Shown: piece after piece, positions 1 to 13,080 of the stretch
Position numbering within the stretch: position 1 is the first letter of the stretch
How the letters are laid out: every line of letters begins with the position of its first letter
Assembly: GCA_003988855.1 (NCBI GenBank)
Contig: QYAI01000019.1
Span: 67,278 to 131,277 of the forward strand
Reading direction: 5' to 3'
Source: Arachnopeziza araneosa
Taxonomy: Eukaryota > Ascomycota > Leotiomycetes > Helotiales > Arachnopezizaceae
DNA: 64,000 bases
Made by a program: the position numbers and the translations under genes
The notes under the pieces: generated by a model
What the model saw: only the letters and a program-made list of their open reading frames with translations
What the model was told of the DNA's origin: nothing
The model's database searches: none

Positions 1-3000
1 AATCTTGAACAGAAAACTCCCTGCGCCATTCCAGATGCCCGTTCCCTAGGTGAGCTCTTCCTCTCGATCGCTCAAGGTCCTGGGCACTTGGCCAAGATCG
101 TATCGTCTGTCGACATCTCGCTGCTGGCACCGCACCGCCCCGCACCGTCTCTGCAAAGGCCGTCGCTGGCATCCTGAATTCTCCCTCGAGGACCGTGTAT
201 GTGCGGAAAACAAATACTGCCCCTCACTAGACTCCCGCTACTGAACGGCCCCAAGATCATAGGTTTCCCGCAATCTGGATCGCCTAACATAGTGTCGCCC
301 AAGCCAGCACTACCGCACATCATCGCTGTCGCCAACCTCGTCTTGTCCAGATAGCGTCACCAAGGTGGTCTGGTACTAAGTCAAGAGCCGCTTGTCGACT
401 GCAGGCTGTCTGTTGAGCAGGAGAAGAAGCCTCTCTGTTGGGCGGCTTCTCATTCTGGCTGGTGTGTCAAGCCCGGCAGTGAAGTCTAGTGGCATGTTGA
501 GAGGGCTTGTTCGCCAAAAGAATATCCTCCGAGGTAAGGGTCTGCTCTTTGGTCTCCAGCGCTAGGCAGCGAGAAGTTAGTCTCCTTCTAATAATTCCTC
601 CATTTCAATATCACTGCACCACACCGCGTTGCGCATTACCACCTCTCGTGGATCGAATTGGACTGGACGTCACCGTCCAAGCTGCCCTCGCGAAGTGTCG
701 GTCGACGGCTTTGTCCTGCCAACAACGGAGCGACGCTCCCAACGCCCTTCGTTCAGACCGCCGTTGTGTTAATACTCGTCACCGTCCATCAACTACCTGT
801 ACTGACGTTATCACTTGGTTGCAGAGTCCACTGATCCCAACGCGTTGGCAGATGGTTCTTGAATTGTGCAGAGAAAAACAAGTTGCATTTCGACACCTTC
901 CTTCTGCTGGAATTCCATCTTCTTTCCCTGTCAACCAAGCGTCGACTAGAAGTTAGCAGCCAGAGATCATTTGCGTCCCGCCGCCGGCTATCCGATCGTC
1001 AACGTGGAGCTGGTCGCATCATCAAGCTGCCCGTACTTCCGTCTTTCGTCAGGTTAAACGGATCTCCTACGAAGTAAGTTGGAGAAACGTCTGCCGCAAC
1101 CGACTCAACGCTAGACTGGGCGGAGGCTATCCTCAACCCCAATTATCTCCTCACTTCCAAGCGCACCGCCGCAGCTTCCCCTCACGAGCCATCTCAACAG
1201 CCGCAACAAGTCCCAAGCCGTGCGCAGCTTCGCAGAACGTCTAGAGAGAGGGCGATAACTTTGCGGAGGAAGGCTTGAGACCAAAAACCCGGACTCCCGC
1301 CCCGTGTAGAGCTCTTCTTCTAGCCATTACAACAGCCAGCTCGAGATTTCAAGAGATCTGCCAAAGAAGCGACATCCGCGAATCTGCTCTCAACCTCTGA
1401 TACCTGACGCATCGTTCAAGTCGAGTCATCCGGAATATCTCGCTGTGAATAACCTCGGGTACATGTCCCAAGGTGTGTTCGGGACCCATTTGCATTATCT
1501 CATAGAGATTCACAAAACGACGTACACGCATCCCAAACGATACGGTATTGCCGACGACCACAGGCTGGTGCAGCACCGCGCAGTCCATAATTGATCGCGC
1601 AAGTTCATTGAGGGTCTCTCTGAGTCGGGTCTCCTAGCTCGAACTACGTCGTTTATATCCTAGCGCCCTCGCCGCTCAGATTGCGAGATTTGAGTCGCTG
1701 AAGCACTATACGCTAGCAGCCAAACTCTTCCCAGCCCGTACTAATCTGTAGCATTGGAATCCACCCAGGACCCGCGCTTGGCCCCAACTTGGATTGGCTC
1801 GAGACTTTCCTGACGTAGATCTGGATCCGGATTTCCTTCGACACCCTGTTCTGGCCTGATTGGACCCATTGGAGGCGCACTACTGGAGATCCAAAAGCAC
1901 GCACTGGATCGGCTTCTTCCTGGAAGGGCTATAGTTTGGGGTGGCTTCACATATCGAAATATCGATTTCCCCAAGCCCTAAATCGTCTCGTGCGTCTTTG
2001 CACCCCAACCGCGCCAGGCCGCCAGATCTCGTTTTGGCTGGTGATTGTCCCTCTTCGGACACGTAGAATTGTGCAGCGCAGCCAATCGCCGTGTACCAGG
2101 GGTTCTCGGTCGCAAATTCCGACGCAGCGGAGTTTCGATCTTCCCTTCACCCAGTATCCCCGTCACCTCGCCCACGCGCGCAGGCGGCCAGTCCACATCA
2201 AGGGGCAGGCACTGCCACATCCAGCCATTGCAGAGGAGTAGAGTGGGCGAGCGAGGCGAGAGCGACAAGCCGGTCGGTCGCTATCCCTGTCCACCTGTTC
2301 ACCCCAAGATTGCCGCTATTCGTTTTGCGGAATCGGCCTGGGTTGGGTGGATACCTGGACTATACATTACGCTGTTCTTGCATCACCCAGACGCCCATCC
2401 GCCACCGTAAATCCCCTTTGAGACAAGCGTTGCAGAACTTCTTTCCTGAAATCACACGGCCACTTCAGCTTAAACCGCTCTTGGCTACATCTTCCTCGCC
2501 ATCCCCCCGCCGGTGTCGAGAGTTGAGCCACTACGCTGAGACTTGTGGAGCAGATCAGACGGAACCTCTTGAGTCGTGAGCGCGGTTGTGATATTTTCAC
2601 CTCCGCCCAGAGTTTTTCGCGGTTGCTGGTGACGTCGGACGCATCATTGACTGGACGCAGCAGCGAAGGAAAGGGCCAGCGCCAGAATTGGGTATTTGTG
2701 CGTGTGATTGAGGGTTAGGGCTCTCGTTTTTTTTTTCTCCTGCTCGTGGGTCGTTGTGGTGGTTTAAAGAGTCGAGGGTGCTCCGGCCTTCCTCTCGACC
2801 TCCTCGCTCTTGACCTCGACTCGAACACACTGCATCACGCCCCTTCAAAAAGACCGCACCGCACAGCGCCCCCCCCCTCCTTCTGCTTTTGGGTGCCGCG
2901 CACTAAAGCACGACTGTACACACACTCGCATCCTTGCGACTTTTAAAGTCTGCCACTCCACCGCCAGTGGCTTGTCCTGATCGTCGCTCGATCTTAAAAC

Positions 3001-3324
3001 CCCCAACCGCAAAAAAAAGTGTACTATTCACCCTGCAAGCTTGCAACTACCACCGGCCGACCGCTCAACCCTAAACGCAAAGGAGCCATAACCAACGACG
3101 TCGCTGCTGAACACCCGGTGAATCAATCATATACCGCCCCGGTACCTGTCACAAGCCTCGTCTTGCCCGCACCGTACCAGACCGACGAGCAGTTACTCTT
3201 CTTGCACCCTCGATCGTTTCTCTCACCTTCGTTGTCCACCACCGTCGACCGAGCCTACGCAGAACGACACGACCGCTCTCTGGCTAGCGAAGACCATCCT
3301 CTCAAGACTCCCCGGAGCCATAGT
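1..3324 (+). other. Long non-coding leader/promoter region upstream of con7
   Basis: No convincing coding gene was found here. Open frames are short, overlap in several frames and start mostly at non-ATG codons. The last few hundred bases are pyrimidine-rich, with a T-run near 2729 and C-runs near 2870, as is common just upstream of fungal start sites. Candidate donor-like GTAAG sites occur near 533 and 1073, so spliced 5' leader exons are possible. The frame of con7 stays open upstream to about 3019 but contains no ATG there. I infer that most of this stretch is promoter plus 5' UTR of con7. Confidence 0.5.
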
Positions 3325-5233
3325 ATGTCCTTGGTCTCCCAGCGTTCCCTCACAAGCTCACCATTTACAAGCACCGCAGGCGAGGAGAAACAAGCCCTAG
3401 ATTCGACCGAAGCGACCTTGAGTACGCTTCTGGGTGCCTTCGCGAAATCCGAGGCCCGATTTATGGACAGAGGTGCCGCCGAGTACTCGCAGTCAGGTTT
3501 GCATTCACCATATCCACACGCGTTCAACGACTCTCAGTCTGAAGATTCCCCCGCAGATCACGCGTCTGCTGCGCACTACCCTCCTCAACCACAAGAAGCG
3601 CGTCCAAACAACTTCTCTGCGTCTGCAACACCTACCTCTGAGTACGGTGCTTATCCTGCTTCGGCGCGCTCAGGTTCTTTCCCAGAACACATACAACGCC
3701 AGTACCATCCAGCAAGCAACCATAGTGGTAGCAGCGGAGGTATGGCTCAACCAACAAGTCCGTCACTGCCTTTGCAAGATGGGCGCCCAAACCATCACAA
3801 CAATCAAATCAAGTCTGACCAGGATGTGCCCATAGATCCATCAATTGCTGCTTCCAGCCCGACCTATCCTGCCCACGGCGGCCAATACTCTCCCTACCCC
3901 CCTCAACAAGATATGCAACACGGCTATCCTTCCCACCCTGCCGGCTCCATGTACACCCAGCCTCGACCCGACTGGGCTGGTTATGCTGGACATCCGCAAC
4001 ACCCAATGCAAGGCGGTTATCCCGTTACCGGTGCTCAAACGCCAACTTCTGCTGCTCCAGCAGGAGCGCGTCCAGGCCAAGTAAGCGGTTTTCAATCCAA
4101 CCAGCAAGAATTACAAGGCCACTGGGTCGCAAATCCTGCTGTGTCGCAAGGCGCGCTGCACCCCACGATTCCCGTAAGCTTATGACGCGTTGGAATCGCT
4201 CCGAGAAGTCTCGGACCTCCCTTACCCACAAAGGATACCCTTGAAACTTTTAAGGATAGCTAATTGTTAACAGCATCTGTCACAGGTCTACTCCTTCGTC
4301 CCAATTCCTGGCGCGCAGCAACACAAGCGTCCTCGACGTCGCTATGAAGAGATTGAACGTATGTACAAGTGTGGATGGAACGGCTGCGAAAAGGCTTACG
4401 GTACACTTAACCACCTAAACGCTCACGTTACTATGCAGTCACATGGCCAAAAGCGTACACCTGAAGGTAAGCTTCACCCTGCTCTTGTTTCTGTCCCTCC
4501 CATGAAACATGATGGTGAAGACGTTTGCAACGTTTTCTCTTGCAGCACCGTGGTGCTTAGGTAATCTCTGGTGGTGAGGCTGGAACATTTAATCCGCCTG
4601 CAGGTTTGCGTCCAGAGATCCTCTAGCGCCAAACTTGGTAGGCGTTGGAGCTAAGAGGCGGCCTTTGAGGATGGACTTGGGATAACCTCACTTGCATCAT
4701 GAGCTAGCATGGGTCGCCAGACCGGAGCTCGGGACTCGGCAATCTCCAATATTTTTGGGGCTGTGGTTTGCTTTGCTTTGCAGTGTAACCTGAAACGCTA
4801 ACGTCTCCTGGTACAGAGTTCAAGGAAATTCGAAAGGAATGGAAGGCTCGCAAGAAGGAAGAGGAGAATCAACGCAAGGCTGATGAAGAGCGTGCCAGAT
4901 CTGCTGCTGGTCCTGTTGATGGTCAATCTGCTCCGGATGGTGCTCCAGCCCCTGGTTATCCTCAAGGCAGTCGATCGGTTCAACTGCCACCAATCGGTTA
5001 CCAACCCGGTGCTCAAGTTCCTGGCCAATATCAAGCTCCATCAGGCGGTGTTCAGCAGCTTCAAGAGTACAGCAATAATCACATGCAGTACTCTGGATAC
5101 CCAGCTTCGCCTTATGGCGCACCTAACCAGATGTATAACCAGCGTCATTACACCCTCATCTCCACCCCTGCCTTGACTTCAGCTAACATGATCTGTAGAT
5201 AACGGTGGCCCTAATCCAAAGTATGAGCATTAG
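3325..5233 (+). CDS. con7: CON7-like C2H2 transcription factor (conidiation and cell-wall regulator)
   Basis: This is a nuclear C2H2 regulator of the CON7 family, which in Magnaporthe controls conidium morphology, cell-wall genes and appressorium formation. Exons read 3325-4173, 4286-4466, 4817-5143 and 5199-5233 (463 aa). The N-terminal 280 residues are low-complexity, rich in Pro, Ser, Gln and Tyr. A basic stretch (KRPRRR near 297-302) precedes one zinc finger of form C-x4-C-x12-H-x5-H (C312, C317, H330, H336), followed by a charged helix beginning EFKEIRKEW. The start is the first ATG in the open frame; upstream the frame stays open but has no ATG. Intron 2 is 350 bp, long for this locus. 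The last intron has a weak donor (GTCATT) but a good branch site. If it is retained, the frame stops at 5202 with a different tail. Family assignment is strong; the C-terminal splice is less certain. Confidence 0.88.
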
Positions 5234-8200
5234 AGTTCGCATGACTTCGTCTTCGACCTCTTTCGATGTTGGCGGAGGAGCGTCTCAGCTCCATAATAAG
5301 CCATCCTGATGGTACCTTTGTATTATATGCGCTACTAACTGCATACGACTTGGTGTCTTCTCTCGTGCTCATTTCCTCTCGATTCTTAGACGTCCTTTCG
5401 CTCTGTTCGGCAACGAAAACGATTTGCATGGCTTGATGATCTTTGTGCATTCTTTCACTTTCTCGTCCGAGAGGAGATCACTCTTGGTGGGCGGTTGGCT
5501 GCATTGGTGGTTTGATTTCTCTTTCTGGCGTCGTGAGGACTTCACATCAAACTGGCTGGTGCAACTTTATGATGGGAATAGACAAGCTAGGATGGTTGAT
5601 GTCTGGGAATGGTTGGTCGGATGCATTTGCATTGCATTTGTTTTGTTGGGGAGCTTTCACGCTCTCAGGGGAACAAAACATTCCATACAGCATCAGTAAT
5701 TTGTTACTTACCGAGAAATACTTGCTCCTTCCCATAGTATGCTTTCGTCCATCGAATGTTTTTCATATTTCGCCTTTCGTTTTGTGTAGGTGAGAACAGC
5801 TAACCAGGTTCGGAGCATTGGATCCGAAAACATCTGTATCATGATTGATATACGCAGAGAACGTTAATGTGGTAAATGTGAGTTCCATTAACGCAGCACG
5901 TTGACAAGGATATCTCGTTTCATTATTCAGTTGCTGCTCGAAGGATTGAGAAAGGCAGCGGGTTCGAGTCTGCGCTTGTAATTGTTGGAAACAGTCTTCC
6001 CTTTGTAAAGCTAGGTGGGCAGAAGCAAAAGCTAACCGTCTCAGCCCAGCTCCTGTTTGAATAACCGATATAGACTGGTTCCACTCGTAATGAATGCGAT
6101 GAAGACTAATCGAAGAATAGGGCCATATGTATGTGGTATATTTAGCAACGCAACATGATATGACGTTGCCCGCTTCTTATTCGCGCATCAAGCGTGGTAC
6201 GTATATTACTTACCCAGTCGAGCCCTTCTCTCTGTGAGCAAGAGCCGATCTGCAGAGACCCAAAGCCATTGAAGATGCCACTCGACTCTCCACCAGCGAC
6301 GAAAGTGCAAGCAAGGCTTGCCTGATCTCACGGAGCATTCATATCCAAGTGCATCTTCTGAATCCTACCAGAAGTACCATCTCTACGAGGAGAATGGTGA
6401 GCACCTCAACCAGCTAGCCATCTTTTACCTGAAGGATACCTGGGCTCCTTGAAATGCAGAGCTGCGTGATTCGGATCCATCTCGAGCCTAGGGAGGAGGA
6501 AAGTCGAATGCAGGATGAGTCGGTTGCAAGAATTAATACCTGAGAATAACACGTTGCCTTGGTGGGGATTGAACAGGCCAAGCGACTCTGTCAAAGTCGA
6601 CTCTGACTCTGTCTAGACTCAACTTATCTAACTCAAGCCATAAAGGCATTTCTGATCACTACGAGAAGAAAAGAGACCGCTGAACAGGACACATGTATTC
6701 TGATGGTGTAGCATAATGTAGAGCTAAGCGGTAGAGTATATTTGCTGCAGACATGGATAGGAGTCTCGATCAGCTCGTCTCCTCTTCGTCTAGAAGTGAG
6801 ACGTGGTTTTCAGAGAGTGTAGATATTCGCATCTCAAGTGTGCATGCTGACGAGACAGCTCAGTGTGGTAGACTCCTACACGGGTTATCATCTAAAACAC
6901 AATGGATATGCATTATCCACGCACGATGCTCTTCGGAGCCGAACTGTTCTCATTTACCTAGATTGGAGATAGATGGAGGGTAATACTTTACACGACGGTT
7001 TCCTCGTTTCCAACGTGCGTAATATAATCTCCATCCTGCTCCTCGATTTTCGTCTAGGGGTGCCTCGACTCCGTCGCGGAGGACTGGCGAGAGAATGTGG
7101 AGTGCCAGTCTCATCTCCTTCCCTTCCGATTGAAGGTGTTGAGACATGACAGAAAAATCCAGCGCACATCGTCCGCGTTGATATCGGCCAGACTACGCCA
7201 TGTAACGCATGAGTGGTGCCTTGCTGTCGACATGCCCTCCTGGCAAATCTCGCATAGCTTGGGTCTTGCAACGGAACTGCCTTGCTACAGGATCTACACC
7301 CTCACCTACCGAGCGTAAGTTTTCTACAGACAGAACGAGAAGACGGGTCTCGCTTGAGTTGCGTCATGCAACGAAAAGCGTCTCTTTGTCTCTTTGTCTC
7401 TTTGTCTCTTTGTCTCTTTGTCTCTTTGTCTCTCAACCTCTGTCTGCTACGGCGCCTCGCTTGTCGTGTGTATCCGTGGACACAGGGGACTAATGGATCG
7501 GCATCCTCGAATACATACCGAGTATAGGTAGCTCGAATACAAGAGGAGGGAAGCCGGATAGATCGATTAGAGTGTGCGTGCGGTGCCGACGCGGCGACAA
7601 CACCCTCTCTGCGTCCTCCCTGACTACGCGTTCGGTTCGGCTCTTGCTCGCAAGAAGAAAGATACTGTGGAAATCAAGGGGTGTGGACCGAGAGGAAGAC
7701 GTACACAAGAGTGAAATGTCTACCTGATGAGATGGGTGGCTGATGAGGGGGGATGTTCGAGCCTGGGTATTTTGATATCTAGCTACACGTCGTTTCATGA
7801 GTTGTTCTTGTGCTCGTCTTGGCCCAGCATAGAACAGAGTGTCAATGGTGATCTCGACCAAGAGATAGACGAACCGAACAGCTCGTGAGCTCAGCAGAAT
7901 TGGTTGGTTCGTATCTCAATGTGCGAAACAAATCCAGACGGACTTTGCACTGGCATCTCCGTAGATATTTGATATTTTTGTATGGGTCACATGGACTCCG
8001 TAAATCATTGGCTTTACAATTTATTTCCAATAATGATAGTTAACTGATGGGTGTCAAGTTAATTCAAGGGTTAGGGTTAGATCAGTAGATTAGTTCGGTA
8101 TACAAGCTACTGTGAGGTTGGCATTGAGCTTGGTTTTGACAAGTGTGGCTTGATTGAAATTCATGTACTATCCTCTCATCTAAATAAGAGTAGAGATTGA

Positions 8201-8932
8201 TGATATCTTGAGCGACATAATAAGGGAGCAAGTAGATGATAGACCCCAGGAACCAAAGACCAGGCGGCTCTAAACCTGAATGCATTATATTTAGCAATAA
8301 TCAAGTCTGTCTGTTTGTCTTGCATCCCTGAAACACATCCATCTATGGTTTGTTCTCCCTTTCCAATGTATCCTATTTGACCCATTTACCTCTCTCTCCT
8401 CTGTCCCCTTGATCCCAGTCCCACCGACCGTAATAGACAGTCCAATACTCCAACAACATACACGCCGATCCATCCAATCAGGTATTAAGTGTGCTTCCGT
8501 CCCTGATATTCAATGACAGCAAACAACAGAAGAGCATAAACAAGACAGGCTCGCTCCCATCCTTTCCTAAATTGCATGCAATCGATCCTTTCCAATACCA
8601 CATACTCGTGACGAATTTCATATCCATGATAAGCATAACCATATCCATACCTTTAAAATCATCCTTACAGCCCAATCCTACTGCTATGCAATTTGCAGTA
8701 AGGATCCGAGGTAGAAATTCCTCGAGTAGAAATCAACAAAAGCCCCTATCCTAAACACCCAGCTAAGGGAAATGTTGCAGAAAAGTTTCGCACACACTGA
8801 AAACCATTAAAATTTCACTTTTGAGATGCCCCTTGCCGTCCCTTCCATATCCGTGTTCCCATGACCGACGCGCCTGCTATGATGTACTGGTTCGCTGAGG
8901 GAGTGTGCACAAGGAAATAAAAGCGTCAATGT
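5234..8932. other. Intergenic region, con7 3' side to puf3 3' side
   Basis: About 3.7 kb between two convergent genes. No frame here has fungal-like exon structure or recognisable protein similarity. It contains a TCTCTTTG tandem repeat (7381-7428) and two tandem telomere-type TTAGGG units (8068-8080). The proximal parts are presumably the 3' UTRs of con7 and puf3. Confidence 0.5.
7381..7428. repeat. TCTCTTTG octamer microsatellite, 6 copies
   Basis: Six perfect tandem copies of an 8-base unit are read directly, followed by a partial copy. The repeat lies in intergenic DNA and creates Ser/Leu/Cys/Phe-rich artefact frames. Confidence 0.95.
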
Positions 8933-11902
8933 CTAAATTCCGTTGATGACGACTTCCGGGCAGATTTTACCATCAATTTCAATGGCTTTCCCAGTATCGG
9001 TCAAGTCTTCAATCGTGCTAACGTTTGTGCTGGGCAGGCTGCTACTTTGAGGGCTATTCTGACCATTGGTAAGAAGAGGGGTAGGTGTATTGGAGCCGAT
9101 TTCTATCGGCATTGAAAGAGGAGCCGGTGCCGGTGGTGCAGAAGAGGGCATATTGGCGGTTGGAGGACCATTGAAGATAAGTTTCTCGATAGCCGCAATC
9201 TGTTTCCCGTAGTTGTACTTCTTGAGTTGAACTAGCTGGGGCTTCATATCCTCCAGGAAGGATTCTCGTTCAACTCCTTTCAACTGTCCTAAAAGCTTTT
9301 CTAGTTGCGTATTAGTCGAAGCAGCGAGGTTGATATAATCAAAACTTACGAATCACATAATTGCCATACTGATCCTTCATCATCAATTGTAGCGGGCTTG
9401 TCCCGTCGCTGTTCAAGGCAGTCAGTTGGCTGACAATGGCACGTCGTTGTTCATCGGTGCCAAACACAATACTTTTCTCAACCACATTTGAAGCAAACTT
9501 GTGCTTCGAGAGGGTTAAGAGCTGGGCTGTGATGATCCTGATGATCTTGGCCCGATCCTCCGGCTTCCCGTGTGAGATGACATGTTGAGTAACGTAGTTA
9601 CCGTACTGATCAGTGATCAGCATGGATGAGCATTGATGAAGCTCTTCTAGAATGTTGGCTTGATCGTGAGGCTTGCAATATTCCAAGATTCGCTGAATGA
9701 CTCGGCAGCCGTAAGGATGCGTGGCAAGAACGTGGACTTGGCCTTTGAAAGCATCAATGACGAATTGGATGTGTTCGGTAGGTACTCGCTCGATGGCTTT
9801 CTGGACAACGTGATTCCCGTTCTGGTCCTTGACGCATTTAAGAACATCGACACGGAGTTCTTCAACGAGCTCGGCTTGTTGATCGGCAAGAACGTGTTCC
9901 AGAGCCTGCTCGAGATTAGCACGACGTCAGCATTTTCGGGATCGAGGTTACCTTTTGGACAACTCGACATCCATACATCTGCATGGAAAGTTCCATGACA
10001 TGATTCTTCATCTGTTCTGCCAGCACACGCTTTTGAACTTGATTACCGTGCTCAAAGAGCTTCTGGATGACGTAGTTCCCAAAGACATCTGTCATCAGTT
10101 GGAGGGCGTTCGGCTGAATCTCGCGAAACAGCTGCTCCTTCTCATCACTATTGGCAGTCTCGAGCTTTTGCTGAATGAACCGAGAGCCGTGCTGATCGCC
10201 ACTGAACTCGACCACATGATTATAGATATCCTTCAGCTCATATCTCTTGCTAGATTTCCCGTTGGAGCGAAACTCTTCCAATAGCACACTTCGAACGCCA
10301 ACACCAACATCCTGGTCCTTGGCAGGACGTGTAGGAACAACCTGGCTTGATGGGTATGTGGATAGTGGCACGGGATAGCCATATGGAAGGCTGGGTTGTC
10401 TGAACGCCGTGGTGGGGAATTCGAATGCATGCGGCGGGTATTGCCCTTGAAAATTTGCGCCATACATATAAGCTTGGGTCTGTTGCGCATAGTGAATGCT
10501 TTGCAATCTCCTCTCCAACTCACTAGGGCCTTGTGGGACCCGTGGACCTCGTGAACCTGGCCGATAGATCTGTTCTGACCCTGCTGGTGGAGTGCTAGTG
10601 GCGGAGAAGTATTTGGGGCTGTTCAGACTACGGCGATAGTCACTGCCTGCCGGTGAGACAGTGCCTCTATCTGCAAACCGTGGTGCTTTGTTGAAGTAAA
10701 CTTGCTCCGCAAATGGCTGGCTCGCGTACGCTTCATAGTTGCTGAATGTTTTTGGCCCCTCACCCCACATCCCTGAGCTGGAGCTAAATGGGTAGTTTTG
10801 TGGGGTAGTATTAGGGTTGTTTGGGGAATAAGAGGCACCTAAATGATTGTTAACCTGAGACAGTGTCGCTTGTTCAGTTTCGCGAGCGAGCCCAAACCCG
10901 GCAAGTTTTTCACTCAACTCGGCCTGGTCAAATCGTGAGCCGTTGACCTGGGCAGAGTAGGAGCCCGACGGCCCAGAGAAGGAAGGGCGCTGGGAATGGA
11001 TCGAGCTGTTGGGTGTATGATGACCGATGGAACCAAACGGTGCATTGGCGTTTCCAAACGGTGTGCTTCCACCATTGAGACCGGATTCAGAAGCTCGCGA
11101 AGGAGGCATGCTAGCTTCCCGAGATGAGCTGTTTCCTAGGCTCAGATATCTCGATGAGAGATCTAGATCATAGCCGTCTGGTGAGCTGTATTGTCCGGAG
11201 TTTTCCTTGTCGTCGTTATATGCAAACGAAGGCTTCCGAACAAACTTGAAGGATCCAGAGGCAGGATCAAGACCGCTCTTTGGTTGAGACCTCGAGAAAC
11301 TTGCTCCATGACCAATAGCGGGGCGGGACTGTGGATACTGATTTTGAATCTCCAAGAGGGTCTGTGGACTTGGGTTTGGTATAGTATTTCGCGTGTGAGA
11401 AGGAGATGTGCTACCACTATGCGACTGAAGCGTAGGGGAGGTGGTGTCTGGCGCATTCCATGGTCCACTTACGCGCGCAACCCATGGATCAGCCTCAGAG
11501 GATGCTGCTAAAGCACCGGAGCCGCTGGGTCCATTGAGAAAATCATCATCCCCGGCTGCTGTCTTCGTATCAGCAATTTGGGAAGTCTGATGGCCGTTTG
11601 CCGACTCACCACGAGACCGTGAAGCGTCTCTCTTCGCATTGGAGAATCCACTCCCAATTGCATTACTTCCCCAGATGCCACTCGACGGCTGCCACGAGCC
11701 CCCATTGCCAAAAGTCTGGCCTAATGTAGAGGATTGTGAAGAGTCGCTGTTATGTCGGCCAGGAGCGGCGCCAAATTCGGGAAATCGGTTTGACCGTGCC
11801 TTTCACCTCGTTAGCATGACAGGTTGGGAGTATGCTGGATTCTGGAGAACTCACAGAGTGTGCCATGGCGCCTGATGGTCTGTTGGTGGTTGCAGAAGCC
11901 AT
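8933..11902 (-). CDS. puf3: Pumilio/PUF-family RNA-binding protein, PUF3 type
   Basis: PUF proteins bind UGUA-type elements in mRNA 3' UTRs and repress or localise those mRNAs. The yeast member Puf3 acts on nuclear-encoded mitochondrial messages. Four exons on the minus strand (11902-11855, 11799-9952, 9905-9350, 9300-8933) give 939 aa. The N-terminal 500 residues are disordered, rich in Ser, Asn, Gly and Pro. Residues about 515-860 form the C-terminal Pumilio array. Recurrent repeat cores are visible: GDQHGSRFIQQ, FGNYVIQK, YGCRVVQK, NGNHVIQK, YGCRVIQR, YGNYVTQH, KFASNVVEK and YGNYVIQK, which makes eight repeats. Introns are 55, 46 and 49 bp, each with a clear branch site. The start is the ATG before a GTGAGT donor. 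PUF3 rather than another PUF paralogue is inferred from the C-terminal position of the repeats. Confidence 0.9.
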
Positions 11903-12924
11903 GTTGGGATCCTGCGGGTAAAAAAAATGACGGAGGGGTTGCAAGAATCAAACGAGGGGCTTAAATTAATCCGCAAGTGCTGGTGCTATCGACGACAGAG
12001 GACAGGAACCAAAGAATAGATCTATATGACTGCGTGCAACGCGAGTGTCAGCATGTACGGCATAAGGCTGATGTGCAAGGCCGCTTGTTCGGAGCTGAAG
12101 TTGGACTGACCGGCGCGGGTTGTCGTGGTGGTATGTAACGGGGGTCGAGTATGGCGGATAGCTCATTTACAAAGAGATGGAAGGTAGAGGATGCAGCTCA
12201 AGAGGAATCGAGCATCGAGGAAGGGAGGAGTCGGGCGGGAGGTGTTGCAAAGTATGGAGGTCGCACGCGACAACCGTTTGTCATATAGGCACCCGCAGAG
12301 CAAGGACGAGGCCAGCGAAGTATTTGGAGGTAATTTGATTTCCCCTTTGCGTCGGGACTTGAATCTCGTCGATCACGCCTCTCTACCTCATTCGGGATGA
12401 GTGGGAAGTTTGGGTTGAGTGGGAAATGCGCTTGGAAGACCTCCTTGCTTCCCAGGAGGAACGCAGGCTGGGCAGGGTCCGAATTCCCCACGAAACGAAG
12501 TGGTATGGTTGTTTCACAGCCCTCTGCAGATGCGGGCGCTCGAGAAGGGTCGATGGGTGAGGATCAATGGGGAACGCTGATGCTCATGGCGCGGGCGAGG
12601 GTGGTGGTGGTGGTGGTGGTGATGTAGGAGAAGAATTTCTGGTACGGAGGAGGAGGAGGGCTACTTCATCATGGTACAAGCACAAAAGTTGTGGTGGTTT
12701 GGGTTGGTGAGTGGCTGACTACGGGGGCCTTGGTGGGTTTCTGGCGGACTGACAGGGGTCCCTGATGGTCCAAGGGCATTTGCTGTGCTGGGTTTTTGGC
12801 TGGGCTGGTTGGCTGGCATGAGAGCAGCAGCAGAGGAGAGACGAGAGAAGGGAGAGCGCGCGACTGGTGTAGCTTAGCTGGCGCTCCTCTGACTTGGACT
12901 GATGACGGTGGAGCGTAGGAAGGT

Positions 12925-13080
12925 GGAGAGGGAGAAGGAGAGGGAGAGGAAGGGAGAGGGAGAGGGAGAGACAAAGGGAGAGGCAAAGGGAGAGGCAGAG
13001 GCAGAGGCAGAGGGAGAGGGAGAGGGAGAGGGAGAGGGAGAGGCAGAGGCAGAGGCAGAGGCAGAGGCAGAGGCAGAGCG
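12925..13080. repeat. Purine-rich hexamer array (GGGAGA and GGCAGA units)
   Basis: About 150 bp of near-perfect 6-base units are arranged in blocks: GGGAGA units, then GGCAGA, then GGGAGA, then GGCAGA again. The other strand is pure pyrimidine-rich and translates as Pro/Leu repeats. The array lies about 1 kb upstream of the puf3 start. Confidence 0.93.

Noticed and set aside
3019..3324. Upstream extension of con7
   Set aside because: The frame is open but contains no ATG; the computed start there is GTG.
3255..3527. Minus-strand frame opposite con7
   Set aside because: A shadow of the strong con7 coding frame.
5950..5980. GGTTCGAGTC, resembling a tRNA B box
   Set aside because: The flanks do not pair into a T-stem and I found no A box or acceptor stem at the right distance.
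8068..8080. Telomere-like GGGTTAGGGTTAG
   Set aside because: Only two units in an ordinary intergenic region. A chance occurrence or a Tbf1-type site is more likely than an old telomere.
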